64,000 nucleotides of DNA from an uncultured Aquimarina sp. (GTDB lineage Bacteria > Bacteroidota > Bacteroidia > Flavobacteriales > Flavobacteriaceae): the NCBI GenBank assembly GCA_947498765.1, contig CANMLG010000031.1, positions 40,009 through 104,008 of the forward strand, read 5' to 3'. This document shows, piece by piece, positions 1 to 10,199 of this stretch. Numbering within the stretch: the first letter of the stretch is position 1; every line of letters begins with the position of its first letter. Under the pieces are notes generated by a model. It had not been told where the DNA came from. It did not search any database and saw only the letters and a list, made by a program, of their open reading frames with translations. The position numbers and the translations under genes were made by a program.

Positions 1-1181
1 GGGCTACCTCATATGTAGGCCACTTTTTATTAGAAGCTAAAAACAAAGGTTTTGCTATCCCTTTAGGCATGATAAATAAATGGGTTAATTACCAAAAGTC
101 TGTCGCTAATTCATGGAAATCAAGTCCCAAAAATAGTTCAAATTATTATCGATGGTCCGATATGCAACAAGCTTATCGTTTATACACACTTGCCTTAGCC
201 AATAAAGCCGAAATGGGCGCTATGAATAGATTAAAAGAATCTGAAACCTTAAGCCTACAAGCCCTTTGGCGTTTAGCTGCCGCTTATGCTGTTGCAGGTC
301 AAAAGGAAATTGGAAAAGAATTGATTTTTGGGAAATCCTATGAAATTCCTGAATATAAAGAAATGGGCTACAGCTATGGTTCCAACACCAGGGATAAAGC
401 AATGATTTTAGAAACCCTTATTTTACTAGATGAAAAGGAAAAAGCTGCCGAATTATTAAAATCACTTGCCAATGAATTAAATGCAAAAAAATGGATGAGT
501 ACGCAAACCACTGCCTATTCACTAATAGCAGTTTCTAAATTTATTACTGGTAATAAATCCAATGGACAACTTGCTTTTTCATATACCCAAAATGGTAACC
601 CTAGTGCCAATTTTGCTTCCAATAAACCCATATTCAAACAAGCTTTGAAAGTAATTAAAACTTCAAATACATTGAACATAAAAAACAACAATACTGGTGT
701 ACTATTTGCTCGTGTAGTTACCGAAGGGGTTCCTGTAACTAAAAAAACACCAGATTCAAGCAATGATTTACAAATGAAAGTCACTTATCTTGATTTAGAA
801 AACAAGCCTATTAATCCAAATCAAATTAAACAAGGAACCGATTTTAAAGTTGAAGTTCAACTTAAAAATCCAGGATATAAAGGAGACTATAAACAAATGG
901 CATTAACTCAATTATTCCCATCGGGCTGGGAAATACAAAACATACGCATGGATAAAGTAGGTGAAAAACATTTAAAAAGCACTCCGGACTATATGGATGT
1001 TCGTGATGATCGAATTCACTATTACTTTGATCTTAAAAAAGGCGCTACCAAAACTTTTGTAAGTTTAGTTAACGCCTCTTACTTAGGAAATTTTTATATG
1101 CCTTCTATAACTTGCGAAGCTATGTATGACAATACCATCAATGCAACTAAAGGAGGAAGTTGGACAGAAGTTAAAAAGTAA
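1..1181 (+). CDS. alpha-2-macroglobulin family protein, C-terminal part
   Basis: The gene starts before the window. The frame is open from base 3 and reads ATSYVGHFLLEAKNKG just before the first internal Met at 69. What remains is the end of the thioester-type helical domain (DKAMILETLILL, then a W-STQTTAYSLIAVSKF segment around residues 165-180) followed by a beta-rich C-terminal region. In bacterial (YfhM-like) alpha-2-macroglobulins these correspond to the TED and the last MG domain. The family is made of large envelope lipoproteins thought to trap proteases, often next to pbpC. The signal peptide, lipobox and any CxEQ thioester would lie upstream and cannot be judged here. Confidence 0.85.
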   Translation, partial: ATSYVGHFLLEAKNKGFAIPLGMINKWVNYQKSVANSWKSSPKNSSNYYRWSDMQQAYRLYTLALANKAEMGAMNRLKESETLSLQALWRLAAAYAVAGQKEIGKELIFGKSYEIPEYKEMGYSYGSNTRDKAMILETLILLDEKEKAAELLKSLANELNAKKWMSTQTTAYSLIAVSKFITGNKSNGQLAFSYTQNGNPSANFASNKPIFKQALKVIKTSNTLNIKNNNTGVLFARVVTEGVPVTKKTPDSSNDLQMKVTYLDLENKPINPNQIKQGTDFKVEVQLKNPGYKGDYKQMALTQLFPSGWEIQNIRMDKVGEKHLKSTPDYMDVRDDRIHYYFDLKKGATKTFVSLVNASYLGNFYMPSITCEAMYDNTINATKGGSWTEVKK

Positions 1182-1258
1182 ATAAAATACTACATAAAAA
1201 TTTCATATGTCATCATTTTTTGTATTTTTAAGCACAACAACTTAAAAATTAGCTCTTT

Positions 1259-1678
1259 ATGATGATATATGAGATTTGCTACCTAAGCAAAGCAAGCCCG
1301 CATTTGACCAATGACGAACTTAAAAATGTTTTAGAAAAAACAACACATTATAATAACAGTAATGGAATTACGGGTGTGCTTTTATTTTCTTCTGGAATTT
1401 TTTTTCAAGTTCTTGAAGGCGATGAAACCTTGGTTACAAATTTATTTTGTAATAAAATAATGAAAGACACCAGGCACAGCGATGTGTATGTAATTTTACG
1501 AAAAAATACCAAAGTTCCGTTTTTTTCAGGATATAGTTCAAAGATAAACACTTCACAACAACATATCGAAGTGGCTCAACTTAAAAAATACATTGAAAAA
1601 AACAATATACTAAACAATCCAGATCGGTTTAGACGTTTACTTATACCGCATTTAACCACTATGCTAACCAGTTCTTAG
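1259..1678 (+). CDS. BLUF-domain blue-light (FAD) sensor protein
   Basis: A single-domain protein of 139 residues. The N-terminal 95 residues fit the BLUF fold: CYLSKA with Tyr8, HYNNSNGITG with Asn32, and FFQVLEG with Gln50, which are the flavin hydrogen-bond residues in the canonical Slr1694 numbering, followed by a DTRH turn. The usual Trp/Met pair of the WsM segment looks replaced by Tyr92 and Ser94 in FSGYSSK. No output domain is fused, so signalling would go through the C-terminal helix (about residues 100-139) to a partner. It converges on hemF with a 20-bp overlap at the 3' ends. The first of two consecutive ATGs was taken as the start. Confidence 0.88.
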   Translation: MMIYEICYLSKASPHLTNDELKNVLEKTTHYNNSNGITGVLLFSSGIFFQVLEGDETLVTNLFCNKIMKDTRHSDVYVILRKNTKVPFFSGYSSKINTSQQHIEVAQLKKYIEKNNILNNPDRFRRLLIPHLTTMLTSS

Positions 1679-2564
1679 GATTTTTAAGCACCTCCAGTAA
1701 CTTCGCTTCTGCTGTTCCTTCCCCCGGGTGGTGGTTATAGCGCCACTGTACATTTGGTGGCAAACTCATCAAAATACTTTCGATACGACCATTAGTTTTT
1801 AAACCAAACAATGTTCCTTTATCGTGTACTAAATTAAACTCAACATAACGGCCTCGTCTAATTTCTTGCCAATCCCTATGCTCCTTAGTAAAAGATAAGT
1901 CTTTTCTTTTTTCTAAAATAGGCACATAAGCTTCTACAAAACTATTTCCTACCTCGGTTACAAAAGCATACCAATCATCAATGCTTCGATCTTCGGTAGC
2001 TTTACAATAATCAAAAAATAAACCTCCTATACCACGTCCTTCTCCTCGGTGCGCATTATAAAAGTATTCATCACATTTTTGCTTGTATATTGGATAAAAT
2101 TCAGCATCATGTTTATCGCAGGCTATTTTACATGTGTTGTGAAAATGAATTGCATCTTCCTCAAATAAATAATAAGGCGTTAAATCTTGTCCACCACCAA
2201 ACCATTGATCTACAATTTCGCCCTGTTTATTATACATTTCAAAATAACGCCAGTTGGCATGTACTGTTGGCGCCATTGGGTTTTTAGGATGAATAACCAA
2301 ACTTAAACCACATGCAAAAAAATCCACATCTTCAACCTTAAAATAAGCTTGCATCGTTTTTGGCAAAGGCCCATGAACTGCTGATATATTGACCCCTCCC
2401 TTTTCTATAACTGCCCCATTTTCTATCACACGGGTACGACCTCCTCCACCTTCAGGGCGTTCCCAAAGGTCTTCCTGAAAAGTAGCTTTAGCATCTACTT
2501 TTTCTAAAGCAGTAGTGATTTGGTCTTGTAGGTTTTGTATGTATTGGTAGAATTGTTCTTTCAT
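1659..2564 (-). CDS. hemF: oxygen-dependent coproporphyrinogen III oxidase
   Basis: HemF oxidatively decarboxylates coproporphyrinogen III to protoporphyrinogen IX using O2. The 301 residues match the family length. Recognisable blocks are the glycine/arginine-rich ERPEGGGGRTRVIENG near residue 36, GVNISAVHG, VHANWRYFE, WFGGGQDLTPYY, and the C-terminal RRGRYVEFNLVHDKGT and FGLKTNGRIESILMSLPP. It is the last gene of the hem operon, 2 bp after hemE. Presence of HemF points to an aerobic lifestyle; an anaerobic HemN would be elsewhere. Confidence 0.97.
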   Translation of the reverse strand: MKEQFYQYIQNLQDQITTALEKVDAKATFQEDLWERPEGGGGRTRVIENGAVIEKGGVNISAVHGPLPKTMQAYFKVEDVDFFACGLSLVIHPKNPMAPTVHANWRYFEMYNKQGEIVDQWFGGGQDLTPYYLFEEDAIHFHNTCKIACDKHDAEFYPIYKQKCDEYFYNAHRGEGRGIGGLFFDYCKATEDRSIDDWYAFVTEVGNSFVEAYVPILEKRKDLSFTKEHRDWQEIRRGRYVEFNLVHDKGTLFGLKTNGRIESILMSLPPNVQWRYNHHPGEGTAEAKLLEVLKNPKNWLA

Positions 2565-2566
2565 AA

Positions 2567-3592
2567 CTATCCTTTATACTCCTTAACCGCATCTACAAAT
2601 GCCTGTGCATTTGCTACCGGAATATTAGGCAAAATACCATGTCCAAGATTAGCGATGTAACGATCTTTTCCAAACTCGTTAATCATTTGAGTCACCATCT
2701 TTTTTATTTCGGCCGGAGGCGAAAGTAAACGCGAAGGATCAAAATTACCTTGCAAGGTAATATTTCCTCCTGTTAAATAACGTGCATTACGTGCCGAACA
2801 TGTCCAATCCACCCCTAAGGCAGATGCTCCAGACTTGCTCATTTCTTGCAAAGCAAACCAACAGCCTTTTCCAAAAGCAATTACTGGTGTTTCCTCTTTT
2901 AAAGCATCAATTATTTGTTGAATATATTTCCATGAAAATTCTTGATAATCCACAGGGGATAACATTCCTCCCCAACTATCAAAAACTTGAACAGCATTTA
3001 CCCCTGCAGCTACTTTAGCTTTTAAATACGCAATAGTAGTATCCGTTATTTTTTGTAATAATGAATGTGCTGCCACGGGTTCTTGAAAACAAAAAGCTTT
3101 GGCTTTGTCAAAGTTTTTAGATCCTTGCCCTTGCACCATATAACATAAAATTGTCCATGGCGAACCTGCAAAACCTATTAATGGCACCTCATCATTTAAT
3201 GACTCTTTTGTCATTTTAATAGCCTCCATCACATAACCCAAAGTTTCCTCTATATTAGGAATGATCACTTGGTCAACATCTTTTTGAGATCGAATTGGAT
3301 TTGGCAACCAAGGCCCAATACCATCCTTCATTTGTACCTCAACATTCATAGCCTGTGGTACTACTAAAATATCACTAAATAAAATCGCAGCATCTGTACC
3401 AATTTGATGTATCGGCATTACTGTGATTTCGGTAGCTAACTCTGGAGTTTGGCAACGTGTAAAAAAGTCATATTTAGCTTTTAACTTCATAAAATCAGGA
3501 AGATAACGCCCTGCTTGACGCATCATCCATACCGGCGGACGCTCTACTGTTTCTCCTTTAAGTGCTCTTAAAAATAAATCGTTCTTAATCAT
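2567..3592 (-). CDS. hemE: uroporphyrinogen decarboxylase
   Basis: HemE decarboxylates the four acetate groups of uroporphyrinogen III to give coproporphyrinogen III in the cytoplasm. At 341 residues it is full length. The first signature [16 protein letters not shown] (about residues 20-35) and the second, [16 protein letters not shown] (about 140-155), are both present, as are VFDSWGG and LGHGILP near the C-terminus. Its ATG overlaps the hemD TGA stop (ATGA, 3589-3592), so translation is probably coupled. Confidence 0.97.
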   Translation of the reverse strand: MIKNDLFLRALKGETVERPPVWMMRQAGRYLPDFMKLKAKYDFFTRCQTPELATEITVMPIHQIGTDAAILFSDILVVPQAMNVEVQMKDGIGPWLPNPIRSQKDVDQVIIPNIEETLGYVMEAIKMTKESLNDEVPLIGFAGSPWTILCYMVQGQGSKNFDKAKAFCFQEPVAAHSLLQKITDTTIAYLKAKVAAGVNAVQVFDSWGGMLSPVDYQEFSWKYIQQIIDALKEETPVIAFGKGCWFALQEMSKSGASALGVDWTCSARNARYLTGGNITLQGNFDPSRLLSPPAEIKKMVTQMINEFGKDRYIANLGHGILPNIPVANAQAFVDAVKEYKG

Positions 3593-4239
3593 TGCTTTTT
3601 AAAATGTTTTATGACTTTTACTAATACATTTTCGATACTCGGTTGCGCTGCTACCGTATACTGTTCTGTATATTTTTTTAACGCTTTTGCTGTCGTATTT
3701 CCTATGCAAAAACTATGTCCTGATATATTATTTTTACTAAAATAACTTTCAACTCCCGATGGACTAAAAAATAATACGCCATCGAATTCTTGTTCGTATT
3801 TTTTTGGAGTATATATTGTTTTATACACCGGTATTTCTCTCCAAATAATCTTATTTTTTGTCAAAGCGTTTGGTAAAATTTCCAACCGATCTTTGGCACA
3901 AAAATAATGATAGCTTTTATCTTTGTGATTCGTTATTATATATTCCGAAAGCGCTTTAGCATTTGGAGCACAATGCTGTACTTTTATGTTCAATTTGTTT
4001 AATAAACTTTCGGTTCTTTTACCTACACAAAAATAATTTTTAATAGCTACCCCCTTATCCAAAACAGCTTTTAAGCCGTTCAAACTACTAAAAATAGCAT
4101 TTGTCACCACTTTCTCTGTTACAGAAAATGAAATAGGAGCTGTGGCTATAAAATCAACATCCACTATAGCTAACTGGGCATTCAATAAATGTTCCTTTTG
4201 TGCTAGACTTAGTTTTTTTGTTGACAGTATTGTTTTCAA
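3589..4239 (-). CDS. hemD: uroporphyrinogen-III synthase
   Basis: HemD closes and inverts ring D of hydroxymethylbilane to give uroporphyrinogen III. The 216-residue sequence is divergent, as is normal for HemD, but has the two-lobe pattern: [17 protein letters not shown] in the first lobe, the hinge return near [12 protein letters not shown], and [14 protein letters not shown] plus [12 protein letters not shown] in the second lobe. Position between hemC and hemE, with an ATGA overlap to hemE, supports the call as strongly as the sequence does. Confidence 0.92.
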   Translation of the reverse strand: MKTILSTKKLSLAQKEHLLNAQLAIVDVDFIATAPISFSVTEKVVTNAIFSSLNGLKAVLDKGVAIKNYFCVGKRTESLLNKLNIKVQHCAPNAKALSEYIITNHKDKSYHYFCAKDRLEILPNALTKNKIIWREIPVYKTIYTPKKYEQEFDGVLFFSPSGVESYFSKNNISGHSFCIGNTTAKALKKYTEQYTVAAQPSIENVLVKVIKHFKKQ

Positions 4240-4251
4240 TATATTGGTATT

Positions 4252-5172
4252 CTACTTTTTCTTTTTTAAACTTGCTTTAATTTCTTGCATTAACTCAACT
4301 CCTCCTTGCTGCAACAATTCTTCTGCATAATTCGTACCTATAGTTGCTGCTTCATTTAAATCACAACTTTTTGAGATGCTTAACTTCTGCTTTCCATCTA
4401 GCGAAAAAAGTACGCCTTCAAAGTTTATTTTGTCATTTTCAAGCCTAGCCAAAGCGCCAATGGGTGCCGTACAACCTCCTTCCAACTTTCGCAAAAAATC
4501 ACGCTCTATATGCACACATAATTCTGTTATAGGATCATTAAGTTGTCCTAAAGCTTCCTTACAATACGTATCATTTTCCATGGCTACGACCAACATTGCT
4601 CCTTGGGCAGGTGCTGGAATCATCCAATCTAACGAAATTACCTCTTCTGGCGTAAGCCCTATACGCTCCAAACCTGCTGCGGCAAAAATAGCTCCTTGCC
4701 AATTATTATCTTTTAGTTTTTGAAGTCGAGTATTTACATTACCCCTTAAATCCACAAGCTTATGATTTGGGTACTTATGTAACCATTGTGCTTGCCTACG
4801 CAAACTCCCTGTGGCAATGGTTGCTTCTTCAGAAAAATCAGCCGTTCCTTTATGAATCAATACATCGTTTACATTAGCACGCTTTAACACCGCAGCCTCA
4901 ACAATTCCTTGAGGTAACAATGTGGGCACATCTTTCATGGAATGTACAGCAATGTCAACTTCTCCTTTTAACATGGCAACATCCAAGGTTTTTGTAAAAA
5001 CTCCTGTTATTCCAAGTTCATATAAGGGTTTATCTAATATCAAATCTCCTGTTGACTTTACAGGAAGCAATTCCGACGGATAGCCTAAGTCAGCTAGCTG
5101 TTTTTGTACTGTTTTAGCTTGCCACAAGGCTAACTCACTATCGCGGGTTCCTATTCGAATTACTCTACTCAA
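4252..5172 (-). CDS. hemC: hydroxymethylbilane synthase (porphobilinogen deaminase)
   Basis: HemC polymerises four porphobilinogens into hydroxymethylbilane. 306 residues. Family marks: IGTRDSELALWQA at the N-terminus, VHSMKDVPT with the catalytic Asp (Asp81), TGSLRRQAQW for cofactor and substrate binding, PAPAQGA, and EGGCTAPIGA in which Cys234 would carry the dipyrromethane cofactor. It lies 2 bp after hemA and 12 bp before hemD on the same strand. Confidence 0.97.
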   Translation of the reverse strand: MSRVIRIGTRDSELALWQAKTVQKQLADLGYPSELLPVKSTGDLILDKPLYELGITGVFTKTLDVAMLKGEVDIAVHSMKDVPTLLPQGIVEAAVLKRANVNDVLIHKGTADFSEEATIATGSLRRQAQWLHKYPNHKLVDLRGNVNTRLQKLKDNNWQGAIFAAAGLERIGLTPEEVISLDWMIPAPAQGAMLVVAMENDTYCKEALGQLNDPITELCVHIERDFLRKLEGGCTAPIGALARLENDKINFEGVLFSLDGKQKLSISKSCDLNEAATIGTNYAEELLQQGGVELMQEIKASLKKKK

Positions 5173-5174
5173 GC

Positions 5175-6425
5175 TTATAAATTTTGAAGTTGAAATACTT
5201 TTTGAATAAACTCGATACTTTCATCGGAGTTATGCTGTTCTTCGCGCAAATGATTAGCAAATTGCGAAGTGATTTTATGAATAATACGATCACTTACCAG
5301 TGCCGCTTCATTAGCATCAAAATCACCTTTCTTTTTACGTAATTGGTTAATTTCACTATCGCGTATTAGTGTCAATTTTGTTTTTAAAGCCTTTATGGTA
5401 GGTGCAAATTTTCGGGTTTCTAACCAGGCATTAAATTCACTTACTATTTCATCGATAATTTTTTCTGCATTCGGAATTTGAGATTCTCGCTTTGCCAAAG
5501 TATCATCAGTAATTTGTGATAAATTATCCAAATGAACCAAACTTACATTCGGTAATTCTAATACATTGTCCGACACATTCCTAGGCACCGACAAATCCAA
5601 TATCAACAAAGGTTTTGTGGTGTGTATTAATTGCTTTGAAATTGTAGGATTTTGAGCTCCGGTAGCCACCACTAACACATCTGTTTGCTTAATTTCAGCT
5701 TGTATATTTGCATATTCTTTTACTACTAAATTAAACTTCCCTGCTACTTTTTCAGCTTTATCCTTTGTTCGGTTAATTAGCGTAATATGATCGTTTTTGG
5801 TATGCTTGATTAAGTTTTCGCAGGTATTTCGGCCTATTTTCCCTGTACCAAATAATACAATCTTTTTATTAGAAATATCCTCAACATTCTGCATAATATA
5901 TTGCACGGAGGCAAACGAAACAGAGGTCGCTCCCGAAGAAATTTCGGTTTCATTTTTTATCCGCTTACTTGCCTGAATGACTGCATTTATTAAACGCTCC
6001 ATAAAAGGATTAATCATCACATGCTCTTTAGCCAACTTAAAACCATTTTTAACTTGACTAATAATCTCAAAATCTCCTAAAATTTGGCTATCTAAACCTG
6101 TACCCACTCTAAAAAGGTGTGCTACCGCCTTTGAATTTTTAAAAACATAGGCTACTTTTTCAAATTCTTCAACAGTTCCATGAGTATGCTCACATAATAA
6201 TTTAATTAATTGAAAAGGATGCTGTGCAAAACCATGAAGCTCGGTTCTATTACAAGTAGACATTATTAACAAAGATTCAATCCCCTCTGCTTTAGCTTGT
6301 TTTAAGATATTCTTTTTGGCCTCCTCACTTACACTAAAACTACCACGTGTAACCACATCGGCTTTTTTATAACTAAGTCCAATACTATAAAAATTTGATC
6401 CTTTTGCTCGTAGGTGGGGCTCCAT
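5175..6425 (-). CDS. hemA: glutamyl-tRNA reductase
   Basis: HemA reduces glutamyl-tRNA(Glu) to glutamate-1-semialdehyde, the committed step of C5-pathway tetrapyrrole synthesis. 416 residues. IMSTCNRTE contains the catalytic Cys58. The N-terminal domain also has LFRVGTGLDSQILGDFEI, the NADPH domain has VLFGTGKIGRNTCENL, and an alpha-helical dimerisation tail follows. It is the first gene of hemA-C-D-E-F; hemB and hemL must be elsewhere. A TAnnTTTG-type promoter lies about 25 bp before the start codon. Confidence 0.97.
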   Translation of the reverse strand: MEPHLRAKGSNFYSIGLSYKKADVVTRGSFSVSEEAKKNILKQAKAEGIESLLIMSTCNRTELHGFAQHPFQLIKLLCEHTHGTVEEFEKVAYVFKNSKAVAHLFRVGTGLDSQILGDFEIISQVKNGFKLAKEHVMINPFMERLINAVIQASKRIKNETEISSGATSVSFASVQYIMQNVEDISNKKIVLFGTGKIGRNTCENLIKHTKNDHITLINRTKDKAEKVAGKFNLVVKEYANIQAEIKQTDVLVVATGAQNPTISKQLIHTTKPLLILDLSVPRNVSDNVLELPNVSLVHLDNLSQITDDTLAKRESQIPNAEKIIDEIVSEFNAWLETRKFAPTIKALKTKLTLIRDSEINQLRKKKGDFDANEAALVSDRIIHKITSQFANHLREEQHNSDESIEFIQKVFQLQNL

Positions 6426-6450
6426 AAATATCCTATCGTTAAAGATGCTA

Positions 6451-6458
6451 CAAAAATA
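6451..6458 (-). promoter_or_regulatory. -7 promoter element of the hem operon
   Basis: On the minus strand this reads TATTTTTG, matching the Bacteroidota TAnnTTTG -7 motif, 26 bp upstream of the hemA ATG. No TTG stands at the ideal distance, so the -33 part is not convincing. The implied leader is about 20 nt. Confidence 0.55.
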
Positions 6459-6575
6459 CTGTCGTTAAACAACTTAAAATAACGCTGTAAGTTTTATAAA
6501 TGTCGCCTAAAGCGTTTTACCACATTTTACACTTACAAATTGTTAAAAATTCCTATAAATATTTAGCAATACCGT

Positions 6576-6583
6576 ATATTTGA
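6576..6583 (+). promoter_or_regulatory. -7 promoter element of the AraC-family gene
   Basis: TATATTTG fits TAnnTTTG. It overlaps the possible TTG start at 6580, so that start would lie upstream of transcription initiation. This favours the ATG at 6628 for the regulator. Confidence 0.55.
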
Positions 6584-6627
6584 GTAGTTGTTTAGATTTA
6601 TTACACATAAGAAAAGCTAGCTTGCGT

Positions 6628-7515
6628 ATGGAAATTGTATCAAAAAATATCGCTGAAGGTTTAATGGAAGAAATTCAACTTGAAAATCACTTCTTGATTT
6701 TAAAATTTCAAAACGAAACCGAAAAAACGCAAACCGTAGTTCGTGACATTGATAGTAGTTTTATACAATTTCATTATGCCATAAAAGGCAATGGTCTATT
6801 CAGTTTCAATAATGGCTCGTATATGATGCCTATGAAAGAGGAAACTTCGCTACTACTTTATAATCCAACAAGGGAATTACCCATGAATCTTCAAATTGAA
6901 CCCAATTCATGGTTAGTTACATTACTAGTATCTATCAAAAAATTTCATAGTTTATTTTCTGCAGAAGCTAATTATATTCCATTTTTAAGTACTGAAAATA
7001 GCGACAAAAAATATTACGCAGATAAAGCTATTTCTCCATCGATGGCTGTGGTATTAAACCAATTAATGAATTTTAATGTACACAGCTCATTAAGAGACTT
7101 GTATTACAAAGCCAAAGCTTATGAATTATTAAGCCTTCATTTTAACAAACCCGAAGATGCCGATGTTGAACAATGCCCCTTTTTAGCCGACGAACTCAAT
7201 GTTCAAAAAATAAGACAGGCTAAAAAAATCATTATTGACCGCATGGCCGAACCACCTTCATTACAAGATTTAGCCATAGAAATCGGATTACCTTTAAAAA
7301 AATTAAAAGACGGTTTTAAACAAATTTATGGCGAACCCGTTTACACTTTCCTTTTTGATCATAAAATGGAACTTGCCTGCAAACTACTTGCAGAGGGCAA
7401 TAATGTAAATGAAGTTGGATTAAAAGTAGGTTACAGTACATCTAGTCATTTTATTGCTGCTTTTAAAAAGAAATACGGCACTACACCAAAAAAATACGTA
7501 ACCTCGTTAGTCTAA
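6628..7515 (+). CDS. AraC-family transcriptional regulator, divergent to hemA
   Basis: About 295 residues starting at the ATG. A TTG 48 bp upstream (6580) is in frame but overlaps the presumed promoter. The N-terminal 170 residues are a beta-rich sensor-like region with no recognised ligand motif. The C-terminal 100 residues carry two helix-turn-helix units, LQDLAIEIGLPLKKLKDGFK and NVNEVGLKVGYSTSSHFIAAF, with the terminal KKYGTTPKKY typical of AraC/XylS proteins. Placement back-to-back with hemA makes the hem operon the obvious candidate target, but that is inference. Confidence 0.9.
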   Translation: MEIVSKNIAEGLMEEIQLENHFLILKFQNETEKTQTVVRDIDSSFIQFHYAIKGNGLFSFNNGSYMMPMKEETSLLLYNPTRELPMNLQIEPNSWLVTLLVSIKKFHSLFSAEANYIPFLSTENSDKKYYADKAISPSMAVVLNQLMNFNVHSSLRDLYYKAKAYELLSLHFNKPEDADVEQCPFLADELNVQKIRQAKKIIIDRMAEPPSLQDLAIEIGLPLKKLKDGFKQIYGEPVYTFLFDHKMELACKLLAEGNNVNEVGLKVGYSTSSHFIAAFKKKYGTTPKKYVTSLV

Positions 7516-7701
7516 TTTAAAAATACCTTTTTCATTTTAACAAACCTAAAACAAAACTTAATATATAATAATTCAATATATTATTTCTAAAAAATAATGA
7601 CTTTTATCTTTTTTAAGATTAAATTTAAAATGATACGATTTGCTGATAATTATTTCGTTAATCATATGATATACTAAAAATAGTTTTCACCATACTTCCA
7701 T

Positions 7702-10146
7702 ATGACAAAAAATTACAAGATCTATGTAACATTAGCTACACTCATATCATTGTTTTTTTTATCAAATCAATCTTTTGCTCAGGGAGGATTTTGTAATGAC
7801 ATCACACCTTTCTGTTCTAATAACGAAGGTCTAATATTTAAAAATTGCTCATTAGGTAAAGAAGGTTGTAACCTTTTTTCCGAATCTGGACCAAACTATG
7901 ACTGCCTAGAAGACACCTCATTCCCTGGCTGGTTTTTTTTAAAGGTTGGAAAAGCTGGAACCTTTGATTTTAAAATAGTACAAAACACCCAATTTGATAA
8001 TGATGGAAATCCAATTGGATTTGGATTAGACGTTGACTTTATAGCATGGGGCCCATTTGATGAAAGCAACAACCTTTGTGATTACACAAAACTACAATCT
8101 CCCAACCAAATAGGATGTAGTTTTCTACCCGATGTTACCGAATCCTTATCGATACCTAATGCAAAAGTGGGAGAAATATACATTTTGGTTATCACAAATT
8201 TTAGCCAATTTGAAGGCTTTATCCAATTACAACAAACCAATATAGGCAAACCCGGGTCTGGTGCTACTGATTGCTCTATTGTTTCCACAAAAAAAGGGTG
8301 TAACGGAGAAACTGTTGATTTAGATATTTTTTTCTCTAATGTAACTAATTACCTATGGGAATATGATGACGGGTCAGGCTACACAGAAATATTTAACGGA
8401 AACTTCCCCTCTATTAAAGTTGATTCACCTGGTCTTTACAGAGCAACATCGAGTTTTGAAGCTGCATCAAGTAGAGTTAATGAATTTAATGTTGAATTTT
8501 TCCCAAAACCAATTACAGTAAATGAACCTTTAGATATTTTTGAATGCGGTGGCAAATTAGCCCAAGTACCTTTTAACCTTACTTCTAATGCAAAATTGAT
8601 ACTTGGAGAACAAAACACCTCTTTATTTAAAGTTGAATTTTTCGATATTTTAAATAGCCTTATAACTACTCCAGAAGCTTATTTTATTGAAAACAACACA
8701 TCTGAAAAAATAAACGCTCGTATAAGTGATTTATCTGGCTCTTGCACTTCTGAAAGTTCTTTTATCATTGCAGCTCGTCCTTTAGTTGCAGGAAATATTC
8801 CTGATTATGTAATCTGCGATTTAGACAACTCCAAAAATGAAATTGTAAACTTAAGTGACCAATTCGATTCTTTTATTTTAAACAATCAAGTTCCTTCTAA
8901 ATTTTCAATTACCTATTACACTTCCAAAAGAGATGCCGAATTAAAAAATTCTGCATTACAAAACAACTATCTAGTAAATTCAAATATTACAACAATTTAT
9001 TCTCGAATAGAAAATATTGATGATCCTAGTTGTTTTGATATCAGTAATGCTTTTACAATTTATTTACAAAGTTTCCCTGTAATAAATAAAACTATCCCAC
9101 CCTTAATTGGTTGTGACAATGACCTTAACAAAATAGAAACCTTTGATCTAACTGAATTTAATCCAATTTTAAACGCATCAGGAATAGAACCCAACAATTT
9201 TGAAATATCTTATTACGAAAGTAAAGAAGATGCTGAAATAAAAACTAATGCATTAAATACTACATATCAAAATAAATTTAACCCACAAATTTTATACGCT
9301 CGTATTGAAAAACCTATAATAAACACAGAGCTTGACTCCTGTTTTAAAATTATTGAACTACGCTTAAATATTGTTATTCCACCTCAATTAAATTTAGAAG
9401 ATCAATACCGTATATGTACTGATAATAATGGCGTATTAATCCCTGAAATAGAAGGCACTCCTTCTCCTGCTATTATTGATACTAGATTGGCCTCAGAAAA
9501 CATGAAGTTTGTATGGTTTTACAATAACGAGCAAATTGAAAATAGTAATACTCCTTCAATTACAGCCTTTAATGAAGGGGTTTACGAAGTTATGGCTACC
9601 AATTTAATCACTGGCTGCTTTAATTCAGCAAAAACAAGTGTTAAAACATCATCTGCACCTACAACTTATAATGCTGATTTTATTACTGATATTTTCGATT
9701 CGAACAAAACGATTTTAGCTACTGCTTTTGGCAATGATGATTCCACATATATTTACCAACTAAACGATGGAAATTTTCAAAATAGTGGTCGATTTGAAAA
9801 CGTTAGTTTTGGCGATCACACTATTACCATTAAGGATTCCGATGGCTGCGGGAGCGTATCTATCCATATAAATGGAATAGAATTTATTAATTTTTTTACT
9901 CCTAACCAAGATGGTATTTTCGACACTTGGAACATCAGAGGCTTTGACGAAATTGACCCTTCAGCTATAACTCATATTTTTGATCGTTATGGCAAACTAC
10001 TAAAAAAAATAACGGTTTCTGGCGAAGGCTGGGATGGCACATACAACAACAGACACATGCCCTCAGATGAGTATTGGTTTAAAATTACCTATAACCAAAA
10101 AGGAGTACTCAAACATTTTTCTAGTCATTTTAGTCTTAAAAGGTAA
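7702..10146 (+). CDS. secreted T9SS type B (gliding-motility-associated C-terminal) surface protein
   Basis: An 814-residue exported protein. Signal peptide: hydrophobic stretch ending ...SNQSFAQ at about residue 27. Residues 28-180 are Cys-rich and resemble the N-terminal domain common in large CHU_C proteins (LDVDFIAWGPF, IYILVITNFS). The middle has repeated Ig/PKD-like segments, including two similar ones at SKFSITYYTSKRDAELKNSAL and NNFEISYYESKEDAEIKTNAL (repeats of about 100 residues). The C-terminus, FFTPNQDGIFDTWNI to FSLKR, is the type B sorting domain (TIGR04131) that directs export by the Por/Gld system. Function beyond cell-surface display is unknown. Confidence 0.88.
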   Translation: MTKNYKIYVTLATLISLFFLSNQSFAQGGFCNDITPFCSNNEGLIFKNCSLGKEGCNLFSESGPNYDCLEDTSFPGWFFLKVGKAGTFDFKIVQNTQFDNDGNPIGFGLDVDFIAWGPFDESNNLCDYTKLQSPNQIGCSFLPDVTESLSIPNAKVGEIYILVITNFSQFEGFIQLQQTNIGKPGSGATDCSIVSTKKGCNGETVDLDIFFSNVTNYLWEYDDGSGYTEIFNGNFPSIKVDSPGLYRATSSFEAASSRVNEFNVEFFPKPITVNEPLDIFECGGKLAQVPFNLTSNAKLILGEQNTSLFKVEFFDILNSLITTPEAYFIENNTSEKINARISDLSGSCTSESSFIIAARPLVAGNIPDYVICDLDNSKNEIVNLSDQFDSFILNNQVPSKFSITYYTSKRDAELKNSALQNNYLVNSNITTIYSRIENIDDPSCFDISNAFTIYLQSFPVINKTIPPLIGCDNDLNKIETFDLTEFNPILNASGIEPNNFEISYYESKEDAEIKTNALNTTYQNKFNPQILYARIEKPIINTELDSCFKIIELRLNIVIPPQLNLEDQYRICTDNNGVLIPEIEGTPSPAIIDTRLASENMKFVWFYNNEQIENSNTPSITAFNEGVYEVMATNLITGCFNSAKTSVKTSSAPTTYNADFITDIFDSNKTILATAFGNDDSTYIYQLNDGNFQNSGRFENVSFGDHTITIKDSDGCGSVSIHINGIEFINFFTPNQDGIFDTWNIRGFDEIDPSAITHIFDRYGKLLKKITVSGEGWDGTYNNRHMPSDEYWFKITYNQKGVLKHFSSHFSLKR

Positions 10147-10199
10147 CTTGATTATTTTTACCAAAAAAGCAAACTACTTTTTATGTATATTTAATACAT

